Assembly: GCA_963749535.1 (NCBI GenBank)
Contig: CAVVNF010000014.1
Span: 62,001-126,000 of the forward strand
Direction of reading: 5' to 3'
Origin: Chersky-299 sp963749535
GTDB lineage: Bacteria; Actinomycetota; Thermoleophilia; RBG-16-64-13
DNA: 64,000 nt
The position numbers and the translations under genes are program-made. The notes below the pieces were generated by a model, which made no database searches, was not told the DNA's origin, and was given only the letters and a program-made list of their open reading frames with translations. This document shows, piece by piece, positions 44,574 through 53,695 of the stretch (its first letter is position 1; every line of letters begins with the position of its first letter).

Positions 44574-46079
44574 ATGCAGGCGCCTGATCTAGTCCCCGTC
44601 ATCCCGGAGATCATCCTCCTGGTGGCCGCGTGCCTGGTGCTGCTCGTTGAGCCGTTCCTGAAGGAGGACAAGACGGCGGTGATCGCCATCGCGCTTACCG
44701 GTCTGGTCGCTTCCGGGGCTGTGTCCCTAGCGCTTGTGGGACAGAACCGCGTGAGCTTTGGCGGGATGCTCGTGTTGAGCGACTACGCCGTCTTCTTCAA
44801 AGTCTTGTTCGCTTTTGCCGGGGCGCTGACGGTGCTCATGTCCCCGAGCTATCTGCATGCTCTCAAGCGACACCTGGGCGAGTTCTATGCCCTGCTGCTG
44901 TTCGCCGTCATCGGCATGGACCTCATGGCCGCTTCGCGCGACCTCATCCCGTTCTACGTCGTCCCTCGAACTGATGGCGGTGAGCAGCTACCTGCTCGCG
45001 GCCTTCTTCCGCTACCGGGTGCGGTCGAACGAGTCTTCGCTCAAGTACTTCCTCACCGGGTCGCTTCGCCTCGGCGATCATGCTCTACGGCATCAGCCTG
45101 GTGTACGGCGTCACCGGGTCCACCAACTACAGCGCCGTCGGGCAGGCGCTCGCTGGGAGCGGTGCCGTCACGGCAAGCGTCAGCCATACCGGCATCGTCT
45201 TCGCGACGGCCCTTTTCGGCGATCGGGCTGGCCTTCAAAGTGTCGGCGGCGCCCTTCCACATGTGGGTGCCCGACGTCTACCAAGGCGCGCCCACGCCGG
45301 TGGCCGCGTTCTTCTCCGTCGGCCCGAAGGCGGCGGCCTTCGCCGTGATCCTCGTCTCGTTTGCAACGGCTTTCCCCAGCATCGCCGGCGACTGGAGCGT
45401 GCTCTTCATCGTGCTCGCGGTGATGACCATGATCGTGGGCAACGTGTTCGCGCTTGTGCAGACCAACATCAAGCGCATGCTGGCCTACTCGTCCATAGCG
45501 CATGCCGGGTATCTGCTGGCGGGCGTGGCGGCCTTGGGCTGGGGGTTACACCAGCAGCAATCAACCGCCCCCTACGCTGGGCAGGCCGTGCTGATCTACC
45601 TGGCTGCGTACACCTTCATGAACCTGGGTGCCTTCGGGATCCTCGCCTACCTGAAGACCCAGATGCCGGACCGGTTCGACTACTCGCTCAAGAGCCTTGC
45701 CGGACTGGGACGCCGCTCGCCGTGGGCCGCGGTGCTCCTGTCGCTGTTCATGCTGTCGCTCGCGGGCATTCCGGGCACCGCGGGCTTCATAGGCAAGTTC
45801 TACGTCTTCGGCTCGGTGGTGCGCTCGGGTCTCATCTGGCTGGCTGTGGTCGGAGTGCTCATGAGCGCGGTTTCCGCCTTCTACTATCTGAGGGTGATCA
45901 TGTACATGTTCTTCCGGGAGCCGGAAGAAGACTTCATCGTGAAGGAGCCCATCGCCGGAGGTATGGCGGCCGCGTTGGCCGTGAGCGCGATAGCCACACT
46001 GGTTATCGGAGTGGTCCCGTCTTGGCTTTGGGACGCGGTGGTCAGGGCTTTCAGCTCGCTCGTCACCGGGCGACTGTAA
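44574..46079 (+). CDS. nuoN: NADH-quinone oxidoreductase subunit N (three compensating frameshifts)
   Basis: About 500 residues, the third antiporter-like subunit. It appears as one open frame, but residues about 131–216 of that frame are nonsense. Single-base insertions near 44965, 45067 and 45218 add up to three and restore the frame. In the corrected frames the segment reads ELMAVSSYLLAAFFRYRVRSNESSLKYFLTGS, IMLYGISLVYGVTGST and AIGLAFKVSAAPFHMWVPDVYQGAPTPVAAFFSVGPKAAAF, all classical NuoN. Other blocks are NIKRMLAYSSIAHAGYLLAGVAAL and FMLSLAGIPGTAGFIGKFYVF. Last gene of the operon. Confidence 0.93.
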   Translation: MQAPDLVPVIPEIILLVAACLVLLVEPFLKEDKTAVIAIALTGLVASGAVSLALVGQNRVSFGGMLVLSDYAVFFKVLFAFAGALTVLMSPSYLHALKRHLGEFYALLLFAVIGMDLMAASRDLIPFYVVPRTDGGEQLPARGLLPLPGAVERVFAQVLPHRVASPRRSCSTASAWCTASPGPPTTAPSGRRSLGAVPSRQASAIPASSSRRPFSAIGLAFKVSAAPFHMWVPDVYQGAPTPVAAFFSVGPKAAAFAVILVSFATAFPSIAGDWSVLFIVLAVMTMIVGNVFALVQTNIKRMLAYSSIAHAGYLLAGVAALGWGLHQQQSTAPYAGQAVLIYLAAYTFMNLGAFGILAYLKTQMPDRFDYSLKSLAGLGRRSPWAAVLLSLFMLSLAGIPGTAGFIGKFYVFGSVVRSGLIWLAVVGVLMSAVSAFYYLRVIMYMFFREPEEDFIVKEPIAGGMAAALAVSAIATLVIGVVPSWLWDAVVRAFSSLVTGRL

Positions 46080-46142
46080 CCCGGCCGGGCAGATCCCTGG
46101 CCCGAGGGCAGTCAGAACGGCGCGAGCCGTCAGGGCTGCGGG

Positions 46143-47810
46143 GTGGTGAGAACGCCAGGGCTGGGGAATCTCGAGGAGCTGTTCACAAGGCTGGGGAGCG
46201 CGGGCGTGCTGCTGGAGTCTGATTGGGTCCTTCCCATTAGTAGCCCTCCCATCCGGGCCGGCGCCGTCCGCCTGGATGGCGCAACCATCGCGGAAGTGGG
46301 CTTGGCGAGCGACCTCCGCGTCTTCCATCCCGGCGAGGAACGGCGCGAGTTGCCCGGGTGCGTACTGCTGCCCGGCTTGATCAACGCGCACACTCACCTG
46401 GAATACTCGGCCTTCCGCGGCTTTGCACGGCAAAGCGGATTCGGCGAATGGATGCTGCGGCTGCTGCTCGCGCGGAGGAAATTGGCGCCCGAGGATTACG
46501 GGATCTCCGCGCTGTGGGGGGCACGAGAGTGCGTCCGCGGCGGTGTCACCTACATCGGGGACACGTCCTTCGAGGGCTGGACCACGGCCCGGGCGGCCGT
46601 CGCTGCCGGTCTGAGGGCCCGGGTCTATCTGGAAGTCTTCGGCCTCGACGATGCTCGTCTGCCCCAGACGATGGAGCGCCTCGAAGCTCGCCTCGGCGCG
46701 CTCCGTCACGAAGGCGGTCCGCGTACGGAATGGGGGGTCTCTCCCCACGCTCCTTACACCGTCTCCGCCCGTCTTTTCCGAGAGGTGACCCGGTTCGCGA
46801 AACGTGGAGGCCTCAGGGTGGCAACTCACGTGGCGGAGTCAAAGGCAGAGGTGGACTTCCTCGGCGCCGGCTCTGGACCGCTTGCCGGGGCCTATCGGGG
46901 CGCGAAGATGTGGAAAGGGGAGCGCTGGGCCCCTCCGGGGATCCGGCCTGTCGAGTATCTCGCCCGCGCGCATGCGTTGGGCCCGGGACTTCTGGCCATA
47001 CATTGCGTGGAGGTGGATCCTGCCGACATCGCCCTGCTCGCGGAACACCGAGTGGCGATAGCCCACTGTCCCCGCTCGAACCTGCGCCTGGAATGTGGCG
47101 TGGCACCCACGGCCGAGTTCCTGGAGGCCGGCCTGGATGTGGGCTTGGGCACCGATAGCGCAGCCTCCAACGACAGTTTGGACATATTCGCGGAGATGCG
47201 CGCGGCCTTGACCTTGAGTAGGGCCCGTACCGCGGGCGCCGATGAGGTGGGGCCGGCCGATAGTGCGGAATCTGCTATCGAGTGGCCGCGCGCGGGCCTG
47301 GCGCCGCGGGCCACGAACGCACCAGCCACGCCACGGCAAGCCACGGGGACGCCGGCCGGTGCGCCGCCGCTCACCGCGGACCAGGTGCTGCTCATGGCAA
47401 CTCTGGGCGCGGCGCGCGCCTTGGGGGTGGAGCGGGAGCTGGGCAGTTTGGAGCCGGGCAAGGCCGCCGACGTGATCGCCGTTTCCCTTGCCCGACCGGG
47501 GCAGAGCGCCACAGGACAGATCGGTCCGAGGGAGACTTGGCCCGCGCTTGTCGGCCCTGGGGACGTCGACCCCGCGCTTGTCGGCCCTGGGCACGTCGAC
47601 CCAAGCCAGGTTGCCACAGCTGATGGCTGGACCGGCGCTGGGATCGGCCCGGTGGAACGCCTGGTGACCCGGGCCACCGCGGCTGACGTTAGGCTCGTGG
47701 TCATAGGGGGGCAGGTGTATTTTGACGCGAGGTCCGCGGCCGCTGGGCGGGAGGACGAACTCGATCGTGCGTTTCTGACGGTCCGGGGCAAGCTCGGGCT
47801 CACCGGCTGA
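46143..47810 (+). CDS. Amidohydrolase, aminodeoxyfutalosine/S-adenosylhomocysteine deaminase-like
   Basis: A metal-dependent deaminase of the TrzN/ATZ–SAH deaminase group, about 555 residues from GTG 46143; a GTG near 46206 is another possible start. Zinc-site motifs are LLPGLINAHTHLEYSAFRGF (HxH), WGVSPHAPYTVSARLF, GLRVATHVAESKAEVDFL, LLAIHCVEVDPADIALL, IAHCPRSNLRLECG and GLGTDSAASNDSLDIFAEMRAAL. This resembles MqnX of the futalosine menaquinone pathway, which would suit the menaquinone-type Nuo operon beside it, but SAH or guanine-type substrates cannot be excluded. The C-terminal part has two low-complexity insertions, one built from a 30-bp tandem repeat. Chain length is about 100 residues above the norm because of them. 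Confidence 0.7.
   Translation: MVRTPGLGNLEELFTRLGSAGVLLESDWVLPISSPPIRAGAVRLDGATIAEVGLASDLRVFHPGEERRELPGCVLLPGLINAHTHLEYSAFRGFARQSGFGEWMLRLLLARRKLAPEDYGISALWGARECVRGGVTYIGDTSFEGWTTARAAVAAGLRARVYLEVFGLDDARLPQTMERLEARLGALRHEGGPRTEWGVSPHAPYTVSARLFREVTRFAKRGGLRVATHVAESKAEVDFLGAGSGPLAGAYRGAKMWKGERWAPPGIRPVEYLARAHALGPGLLAIHCVEVDPADIALLAEHRVAIAHCPRSNLRLECGVAPTAEFLEAGLDVGLGTDSAASNDSLDIFAEMRAALTLSRARTAGADEVGPADSAESAIEWPRAGLAPRATNAPATPRQATGTPAGAPPLTADQVLLMATLGAARALGVERELGSLEPGKAADVIAVSLARPGQSATGQIGPRETWPALVGPGDVDPALVGPGHVDPSQVATADGWTGAGIGPVERLVTRATAADVRLVVIGGQVYFDARSAAAGREDELDRAFLTVRGKLGLTG
47541..47600 (+). repeat. Two-copy 30-bp tandem repeat inside the amidohydrolase gene
   Basis: 47541–47570 and 47571–47600 are identical except for one base, encoding PALVGPGDVD and PALVGPGHVD. 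Being in frame and in a surface-type linker, it is a recent in-frame duplication. Confidence 0.8.
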
Positions 47811-48056
47811 CGGTCCTACGGGGCCGGCCCCGTCCGCGACCACTTTCACACAGTGCGTCGCCCGCCGCCTGCTTGCTTTGTCAGTTCGTATTGCAGGCCG
47901 GTCTTCGCGGTGCGCTGTGTCGATCGGCCTTACGCGAGGGTGCTCCAGTGGTGGCCCGGCCCGTAATACGGCATAATCTGTCATGCAACTCCGGCGCGGT
48001 TCGCTACAGACAGTGCTAGGCTCGGCCCGCGGCGGGATCGATATGAGGAGAAAATC

Positions 48057-48788
48057 GTGCTGCTTGACAGAAGGCGCATCAAGAAATGGGCGAAATGGAT
48101 CGCCCTGATACTGGCCGTGGTGTTCGCGCTCAGCTTCCTGTTCCTGGGCGTCGGCTATGGCGGGGCTGGATTCAACCTTTCCAGCATCTTCACGGACAAA
48201 AACTCTACGACGGCCACGACTACGGTCGGTGACCAGCTCAAGTCGCTCCAGGCCGCGCTTGCCGCCAATCCGAAGGATGTGACATCCCTTCTGGCGATCG
48301 CCACCATTTACCAGGACAACCAGGATTACACCACTGCCGCCACCTATCTCGAGAAAGTCCTCGCGGTGGACCCCACTCAGAAGGACGTGTATACGCGTCT
48401 GGCCAACCTGTATCTGGATAGCACGGTAAACAACTATCAGGCAGCTGTTACGGTGCTCAACAAGGCGACGGACGCGGATCCGAACGACCCGGACGTGTAC
48501 CTACTTCTGGGGGTGGCTCAGAACGACCTCGGTCAGACCCAGGCGGCGATTCTGGCGTGGAACCATTACCTGCAGCTGGATCCCAACGGCGACCAAGCGG
48601 CGACGGTCAAGACCAAGATCGCGCAGTTGATGGCAACGACCACGACGTCACCATCCACGTCGAGCACGGGCTCGTCGACCACCGGCTCGTCGACCACCGG
48701 GTCATCCACAACGGCGACCGCGAGCGGCTCGTCTGCAACCACCACGGCCACCACCGGCTCGGCCACTACCACCACAACCGCCAGTTAG
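48057..48788 (+). CDS. Membrane-anchored TPR protein with Ser/Thr-rich tail
   Basis: 243 residues. GTG 48057 follows GAGGAG. The N-terminus is basic, then WIALILAVVFALSFLFLGVGYG forms one helix, a signal anchor. Residues about 60–195 hold tetratricopeptide repeats (QAALAANPKDVTSLLAIATIYQDNQDYTTAATYLEKVLAVDPTQKDVYTRLANLYLDS; DADPNDPDVYLLLGVAQNDLGQTQAAILAWNHYLQLDPN). The last 40 residues are low-complexity Ser/Thr with a repeated TGSST unit. It probably scaffolds proteins on the outer face of the membrane. Partner unknown. Confidence 0.75.
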   Translation: MLLDRRRIKKWAKWIALILAVVFALSFLFLGVGYGGAGFNLSSIFTDKNSTTATTTVGDQLKSLQAALAANPKDVTSLLAIATIYQDNQDYTTAATYLEKVLAVDPTQKDVYTRLANLYLDSTVNNYQAAVTVLNKATDADPNDPDVYLLLGVAQNDLGQTQAAILAWNHYLQLDPNGDQAATVKTKIAQLMATTTTSPSTSSTGSSTTGSSTTGSSTTATASGSSATTTATTGSATTTTTAS

Positions 48789-48904
48789 CCGGTCGGGAGG
48801 CACATGTCACCCTTGTTTACGAGCGCGCGTATATACTTAGTATGCCGACATCGAACGGAAGCGTGTGATTCGCGAGACGCGGCCGGGAATCCGGGGGGAC
48901 GCGC

Positions 48905-49243
48905 GTGAACCTGGCAATAAGCAAGGAACTCATCGGGGAAGTGCTCGTAGTCCATGTGGGCGGCGATCTCGACGTTTACACGGCTCCGCAGCTCAAGGAG
49001 GCCCTTGCGGAGGTGCTCGGTGCCGACGGCAGCAGCCTAGTCCTCGATCTTTCCGATGTCCATTTCATCGATTCCACCGCACTCGGGGTGCTCGCGAACT
49101 CGCTTCAGCAGACCCGCTCCAACGAGGGTGACCTCCGCCTGGTGATGGAAGACCCGTACCTTCTCAAGATCTTCCATATCACCGGATTCGACGGCGTCTT
49201 CGCTATCTTCCCAAAGGTAGCGGATGCGTTGTCCGCAGGCTGA
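48905..49243 (+). CDS. STAS-domain anti-sigma factor antagonist (BldG/SpoIIAA-like)
   Basis: A 112-residue protein: VNLAISKELIGEVLVVHVGGDLDVYTAPQLKEALAEVL, then SSLVLDLSDVHFIDSTALGVLANSLQQTRSNEGDLRLV. The FIDSTALGVL segment carries the serine that a partner anti-sigma kinase phosphorylates. The partner kinase is not adjacent. In streptomycetes the STAS gene bldG lies near topA, as this one does, which supports an actinobacterial origin. GTG 48905 is used; the upstream sequence is G-rich. Confidence 0.85.
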   Translation: MNLAISKELIGEVLVVHVGGDLDVYTAPQLKEALAEVLGADGSSLVLDLSDVHFIDSTALGVLANSLQQTRSNEGDLRLVMEDPYLLKIFHITGFDGVFAIFPKVADALSAG

Positions 49244-49377
49244 TCGGGTACTCGGGGGGAGAGAGCCCGAAGTCCTCGCGGTCTTCGGCCGCCAATATCC
49301 ACCATTTGTTGTTGTATTCATCCGCCGCGGGCGTGTATGTTTCCCGCTGACGTGAACGCCTACGAGGAGCCTGCCTG

Positions 49378-51778
49378 GTGCGACTCATAATCACCGAGAA
49401 GAACGACGTAGCAAAGAAGATCTCCGGCATCCTGGCAAAGGGTGGCATCAAAGCGGATTCTTACTACAAGATCCCGTACTACCTCTTCGCCGATTCCACC
49501 GGGGAGGCGAACGCCATCGTCGGGCTCAAGGGCCACGTCGTGCAGGTGGACTTTCCACCCGAGTATTCGGAATGGCGCAAGGTCGAGCCTCGGGCCCTCA
49601 TCGACGCCCCTTTGGTTAAGACGGAGACGGCGAAAGCCGTGGTTCGCGCGGTCAAGAAGCTTGGCGGGTGAAGCCAGTTCGCTGGTCATCGCCACAGACT
49701 TCGACCGTGAGGGAGAGCTCATCGGGCTGGAAGCGCTCAATCTGGCCGCCGAAGAGAACCAACGCCTCGTCCGCTCGGTCCGACGGGCGCGTTTCTCGGC
49801 CCTCACCGCCGGCGAGATCAACCGGGCCTTCGACCATCTGGACCATCTATCCGAGCCGCTGGCACGGGCCGGAGAAGCCCGCCAGGACATCGACCTCATT
49901 TGGGGAGCCACTCTCACCCGTTTCGTGTCGCTGGCCACCTCGCGATTGGGCAGCCAGTTCCTCTCGGTCGGCCGCGTGCAGACTCCCACCCTGGTGTTGG
50001 TCGTGGAGAGGGAAAAAGAGCGCAGAGCTTTCGTATCGGAGCCCTTCTGGGTGGTGAAGGTCGACCTGGACGCGTCCGGCGACGACTTTCAGCGCGGTAC
50101 ACAAAGAGGAGCGCTTCACCGACGAAGCTCGGGCTCAGGCAGTCTTCGACAAACTCACGGGCCCGGCCCGGGTGACGGCTGTCAAACAGACCAAACGCAA
50201 GGTGCCTCGTCCGGCGCCGTTCAATACCACCAGCTTCACCAGCGCGGCGACCTCCCTCGGCTACGGTGCGGCGGCTGCGATGCGCATCGCCGAGGACCTG
50301 TACATGGCCGGGCACATCAGCTACCCGCGTACGGATAACACGGTCTACCCGTCGTCTCTCGACCTCCGCGAGACGTTGGCCACCCTGGCCCATGGTGAAT
50401 TCGGCCGCGAGGCCGGTCAGCTGCTGTCGCGGCCCAGCCTATCGCCGAGCCGCGGCGATAAACGCACCACGGATCATCCGCCTATCTATCCCACCGGGGC
50501 ACCCACTCGTGGCGAATTGGGCGACCGAGAGTGGCGCATCTACGAGCTGGTCACGAGGCGTTTCCTGGCTACCCTCGCCGACGATGCGCTGATGGAGTCC
50601 AACCGAGTGGACGTTGCCATCAACGGCGAGCCTTTCTTCGCCCGGGGCAGCCGCGTGGTGACGGCCGGATGGCTGGACTACTACCCATACAGCCGCCAAA
50701 AGGACTTGGAGCTGCCGCTGCTCAAAGAGGGCGATTCCGCGACGCTGGTGGACAAGCAGATAGAGGCGCGGGAGACCCAGCCGCCGGCGCGCTACGGCCA
50801 GGGCACGCTCATCGAACTCATGGAGAAGCACAACCTGGGCACCAAGGCCACCCGTCACAACATCATCCAGAACCTCTACGATCGGGGATACGTCCATGGC
50901 AACCCCATCGAGCCCACTGAGATGGGCATAAAGATGGCGGAAGCCTTGCAGGAGTTCGCCCCCCACATCGCCTCTCCGGAGATGACGGCGCAGCTCGAGA
51001 AGGACATGGACCTCATCTCCGAGCGCGACCTCAAGAAGGAGGATGTGGTCACCATCTCCCGCGACCTGCTTCGGGAGGCCTACAGTTCCTTGGAGCAGAA
51101 CCGCGAGCAGGTGGCCGCTAAGATCTACGAGGGCATCACCGACGACCGTATCCTGGGCGATTGCAGCAAATGCGGCACGCACAAGCTGAGGATCATCCGC
51201 TCGAAGGCCACCAAGAAGCGTTTCGTAGGCTGCGAGGGCTACCCGGATTGCGATCAGACCTACCCTTGCCCCAGAGGGGCGACATCATCGGCACCGGAGA
51301 GATCTGCGCCCAGTGCGGCACGCCGAAGATCAAGGTGCTGGGCGGCCGGAGACCATGGATACTGTGCCTTGATCCGTACTGCCCCACGAAGGCTGAGTAC
51401 CGCGAGAAACAGGCTGCCAAGGCTGCGCGCAAGGGCGATTCCGCCAAGGCGACCGGTGCCGAGGCAGTGAGCGGCTCGGCTGCCGCGAAGCCGGCCAGGG
51501 CCGCGAGGAAGACCGCGACCTCCGCCCGGAAGACTTCGACCACCCGCAAGCCAGCCGCGGCGACCGCTCGGAAATCCTCAGCCAAAGCGACTACCGCTAA
51601 GCCGACGACTGCGAAGGCCGCCACCAAGGCGTCGACGGCGAAGACGGCGTCGGACGCGAAAACGCCTGTCTCGGCGCCCGCGAAATCGCGCACCACCCCG
51701 CGTGCTGCAAAGGCTTCCCCTCCACTCCCGGCGGGAGACGAGACGCCACCGGGGGCAGGGCCGGACACCGCCGAGTAG
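49378..51778 (+). CDS. topA: Type IA DNA topoisomerase, archaeal-like form (three frameshifts)
   Basis: About 800 residues. GTG 49378 after GAGGAG gives VRLIITEKNDVAKKISGILAKGG, whose Glu begins the Toprim site; ATDFDREGELIG supplies the acidic triad. Also present are SVGRVQTPTLVLVVEREKE, the active-site tyrosine in GHISYPRTDNTVYPSS (codon 50322–50324), RYGQGTLIELMEKHNLGTKATRHNIIQ and DRGYVHGNPIEPTEMG. Two four-cysteine zinc fingers follow (CSKCGTHKLR…CEGYPDC; CAQCGTPKIK…CLDPYCPT), then a long Lys/Ala/Thr tail as in actinobacterial TopA. The ITEKNDVAKKI opening and core look closer to archaeal-type TopA than to E. coli TopA. Insertions near 49672 and 50093 and a lost C near 51272 break the frame. 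Confidence 0.88.
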
Positions 51779-51817
51779 TGCGCCATGGGGCTGTTCCTAA
51801 AGTCTGGAGGCCGCTGA

Positions 51818-52517
51818 ATGCCTGAAGCGAGTCCACCCGTCCGCCGACGCCACCCTGGACGATTCCGTGCTTGCCGGGCTGGGTAGTGCCACCAACGGCG
51901 TGTTCATCACCTTCGAGGGACTGGATGGCTGCGGCAAGTCCACTCAGATGGAGATGCTCGCCGCCGGTTTGGAGGCGCGGGGCTTCGTCGTGCTCATGAC
52001 AAGGGAGCCCGGAGGCACTCCTTTGAGCGAGGCTGTGCGGGACATCTTGCTCGATCCCCGCCAACATGGCATGTCCGCGCGTGCCGAGGCGCTGCTGTAT
52101 GCAGCCGCTCGGGCGCATCTCGTTGAGCAGGTCATCAGACCCGCCTTGGAAGACGGCCAGATAGTCCTCTGCGACCGCTATATCGATTCGTCGCTCGCCT
52201 ATCAGGGCTATGGCCGAGGACTGGGCACCGACAACATCATGTCGATGAATGCCTGGGCCACCGACTGTCTGTTCCCAGATCTGACCCTGCTGCTCGACCT
52301 GGACGACTCCCTCCGGAGCAACCGGTTGGCGGCAGTGCCCGATCGCCTGGAGGCCGAAGACGACGGGTTTCACCAGCGGGTGGCCGAAGGGTATCGCGCA
52401 TTGTTGATCGAGCACCGCCACCGGATGCGGAGGATCGACGCGTCGGGTGCGCCCGAGGATGTGCAGCAACGCGTGCGCGACGTCGTAGAGGAAGAGTTGG
52501 GGCTGTTCACCCATTAG
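51818..52517 (+). CDS. tmk: Thymidylate kinase (one frameshift near the start)
   Basis: About 232 residues; phosphorylates dTMP to dTDP. Motifs are VFITFEGLDGCGKSTQMEML (P-loop), TREPGGTPLSEAVRDILLDP, CDRYIDSSLAYQGYGRGLG (DRY/dTMP site) and PDLTLLLDLD. The ATG at 51818 has GGAGG eight bases upstream, but its frame stops after 22 codons. Removing one C near 51842 joins it to DATLDDSVLAGLGSATNGVFITF, so this is taken as the true start. A GTG at 51867 would give a slightly shorter protein without an indel. The order topA–tmk–holB is conserved in actinobacteria. Confidence 0.93.
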
Positions 52518-52569
52518 GCGTGTGATCCTGGCGGTGCCGCGGTCTTCAGCGGACCTGGGGAGGAATCAG

Positions 52570-53695
52570 ATGAGCAGTCTGTTCGAGGATATCGTCGGCC
52601 AGGAGCTCGCCGTGTCCATCCTCACCCGGGCGCTCGCCCAGGGTGCTTCCCACGCCTACCTCTTTTCGGGGCCCCCGGGAGTGGGGAAGAGCGATGCTGC
52701 TCTTGCCTTCGCGGCCGGTCTGGCTTGCCCGGACGCCGGGTGCGGCGATTGCACCACCTGCCGCCGGGCGCTCGAAGGACTCCATCCGGACGTGGAGATG
52801 GTGGTTCCCGAGGGATCCAGTCATCCTCATCGACCAGATCCGCGACATCAACTCTCACGTAGCCTATCGGCCCTTCGAGGCCCGGGCCAAGGTCTACATC
52901 CTCTTCGAGGCGGAGACCATGAATCCCCAGGCGGCGAACGCCTTTCTGCGCACTCTGGAGGAACCGCCGCCGCACGTGCACTTCGTGCTCGTCACCGACG
53001 CTGCCGACCGCATGCTGCCCACGATCGTCTCCCGATGCCAGCACGTGCCGTTCTCGCGCACGCCCATGCCCCTTATCGCGGAGCACCTGGAAAGGCGCTA
53101 TCAGCCTCACTCGCGATGACGCTCGCCTCTACTCCCGGGCTTCGCAGGGCAGTCTGGCCTACGCGCGCGAGCTGGCCACTTCCGAGGAGGCGCGGGAGCG
53201 TCGCCAGGTCTGATCGTATCCGGCGAGCAAGCTACCGGAATCGGATCTCCTCTCGACAGAACGGATGCTCGACGCAGACGCTGTCGGCCGTGGAGAAGAA
53301 GGCGGACGAATCAGTGGGCGGGCTGGACGCGAGGCGGGACCAAGCGCTGGATTGGGCAGGGGACGCCCGCACCCGTTCCTGGGTCAACAAGACGGCACGA
53401 TCAGCGCGTTAAGCGCGAGAGGCGCCGGGCGGTCGGATTGGGTCTCGAAGAGGTCACGGGCACGTTCGCCGGCTGGTACCGCGACATGGCGGCCATCTCA
53501 GTTGGAGCAGAGGATGCCGTCCTCAACCAGGACTACCTGCCGCAGCTGCGTCTGGAGACCGTACCGGGACGGATGCTGGCATACCTCGAGGCCGTGCTGG
53601 CCGTGCGAAAGACGCAAGAGCGGCTCCGCTATAATGTCGATACCAGATGTGCCATCGGAGACATGTTTCGTGCCATCAAGGAGGCCCTGATTTAG
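52570..53695 (+). CDS. holB: DNA polymerase III delta' subunit (several frameshifts)
   Basis: About 375 residues, a clamp-loader subunit. ATG 52570 follows GGGAGGAATCAG. Segments: MSSLFEDIVGQELAVSILTRALAQGASHAYLFSGPPGVGKSDAAL (P-loop), CPDAGCGDCTTCRRALEGLHPDV (zinc module), ILIDQIRDINSHVAYRPFEARAKVYILFEAETMNPQAANAFLRTLEEPPPHVHFVLVT and LPTIVSRCQHVPF. The C-terminal oligomerisation region continues RLYSRASQGSLAYARELATSEEAR, RRDQALDWAGDARTRSWVNK and YLPQLRLETVPGRMLAYLEAVLAVRKTQERLRYNVDTR. Indels near 52818, 53100, 53210 and 53392 scatter these pieces. The TAG overlaps the GTG of ricT. Confidence 0.87.

Noticed and set aside
44574..46079. Accepting the continuous nuoN frame as an intact gene
   Set aside because: Residues about 131–216 of that frame match nothing, while the other two frames give textbook NuoN sequence over the same bases.
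47541..47600. A CRISPR-like repeat
   Set aside because: Only two adjacent copies without spacers, in frame inside a coding sequence.
48657..48788. The Ser/Thr-rich end of the TPR protein as a frameshift artefact
   Set aside because: It stays in one frame to a stop, and the repeated TGSST units resemble tethers of other exported proteins here such as the binding lipoprotein.
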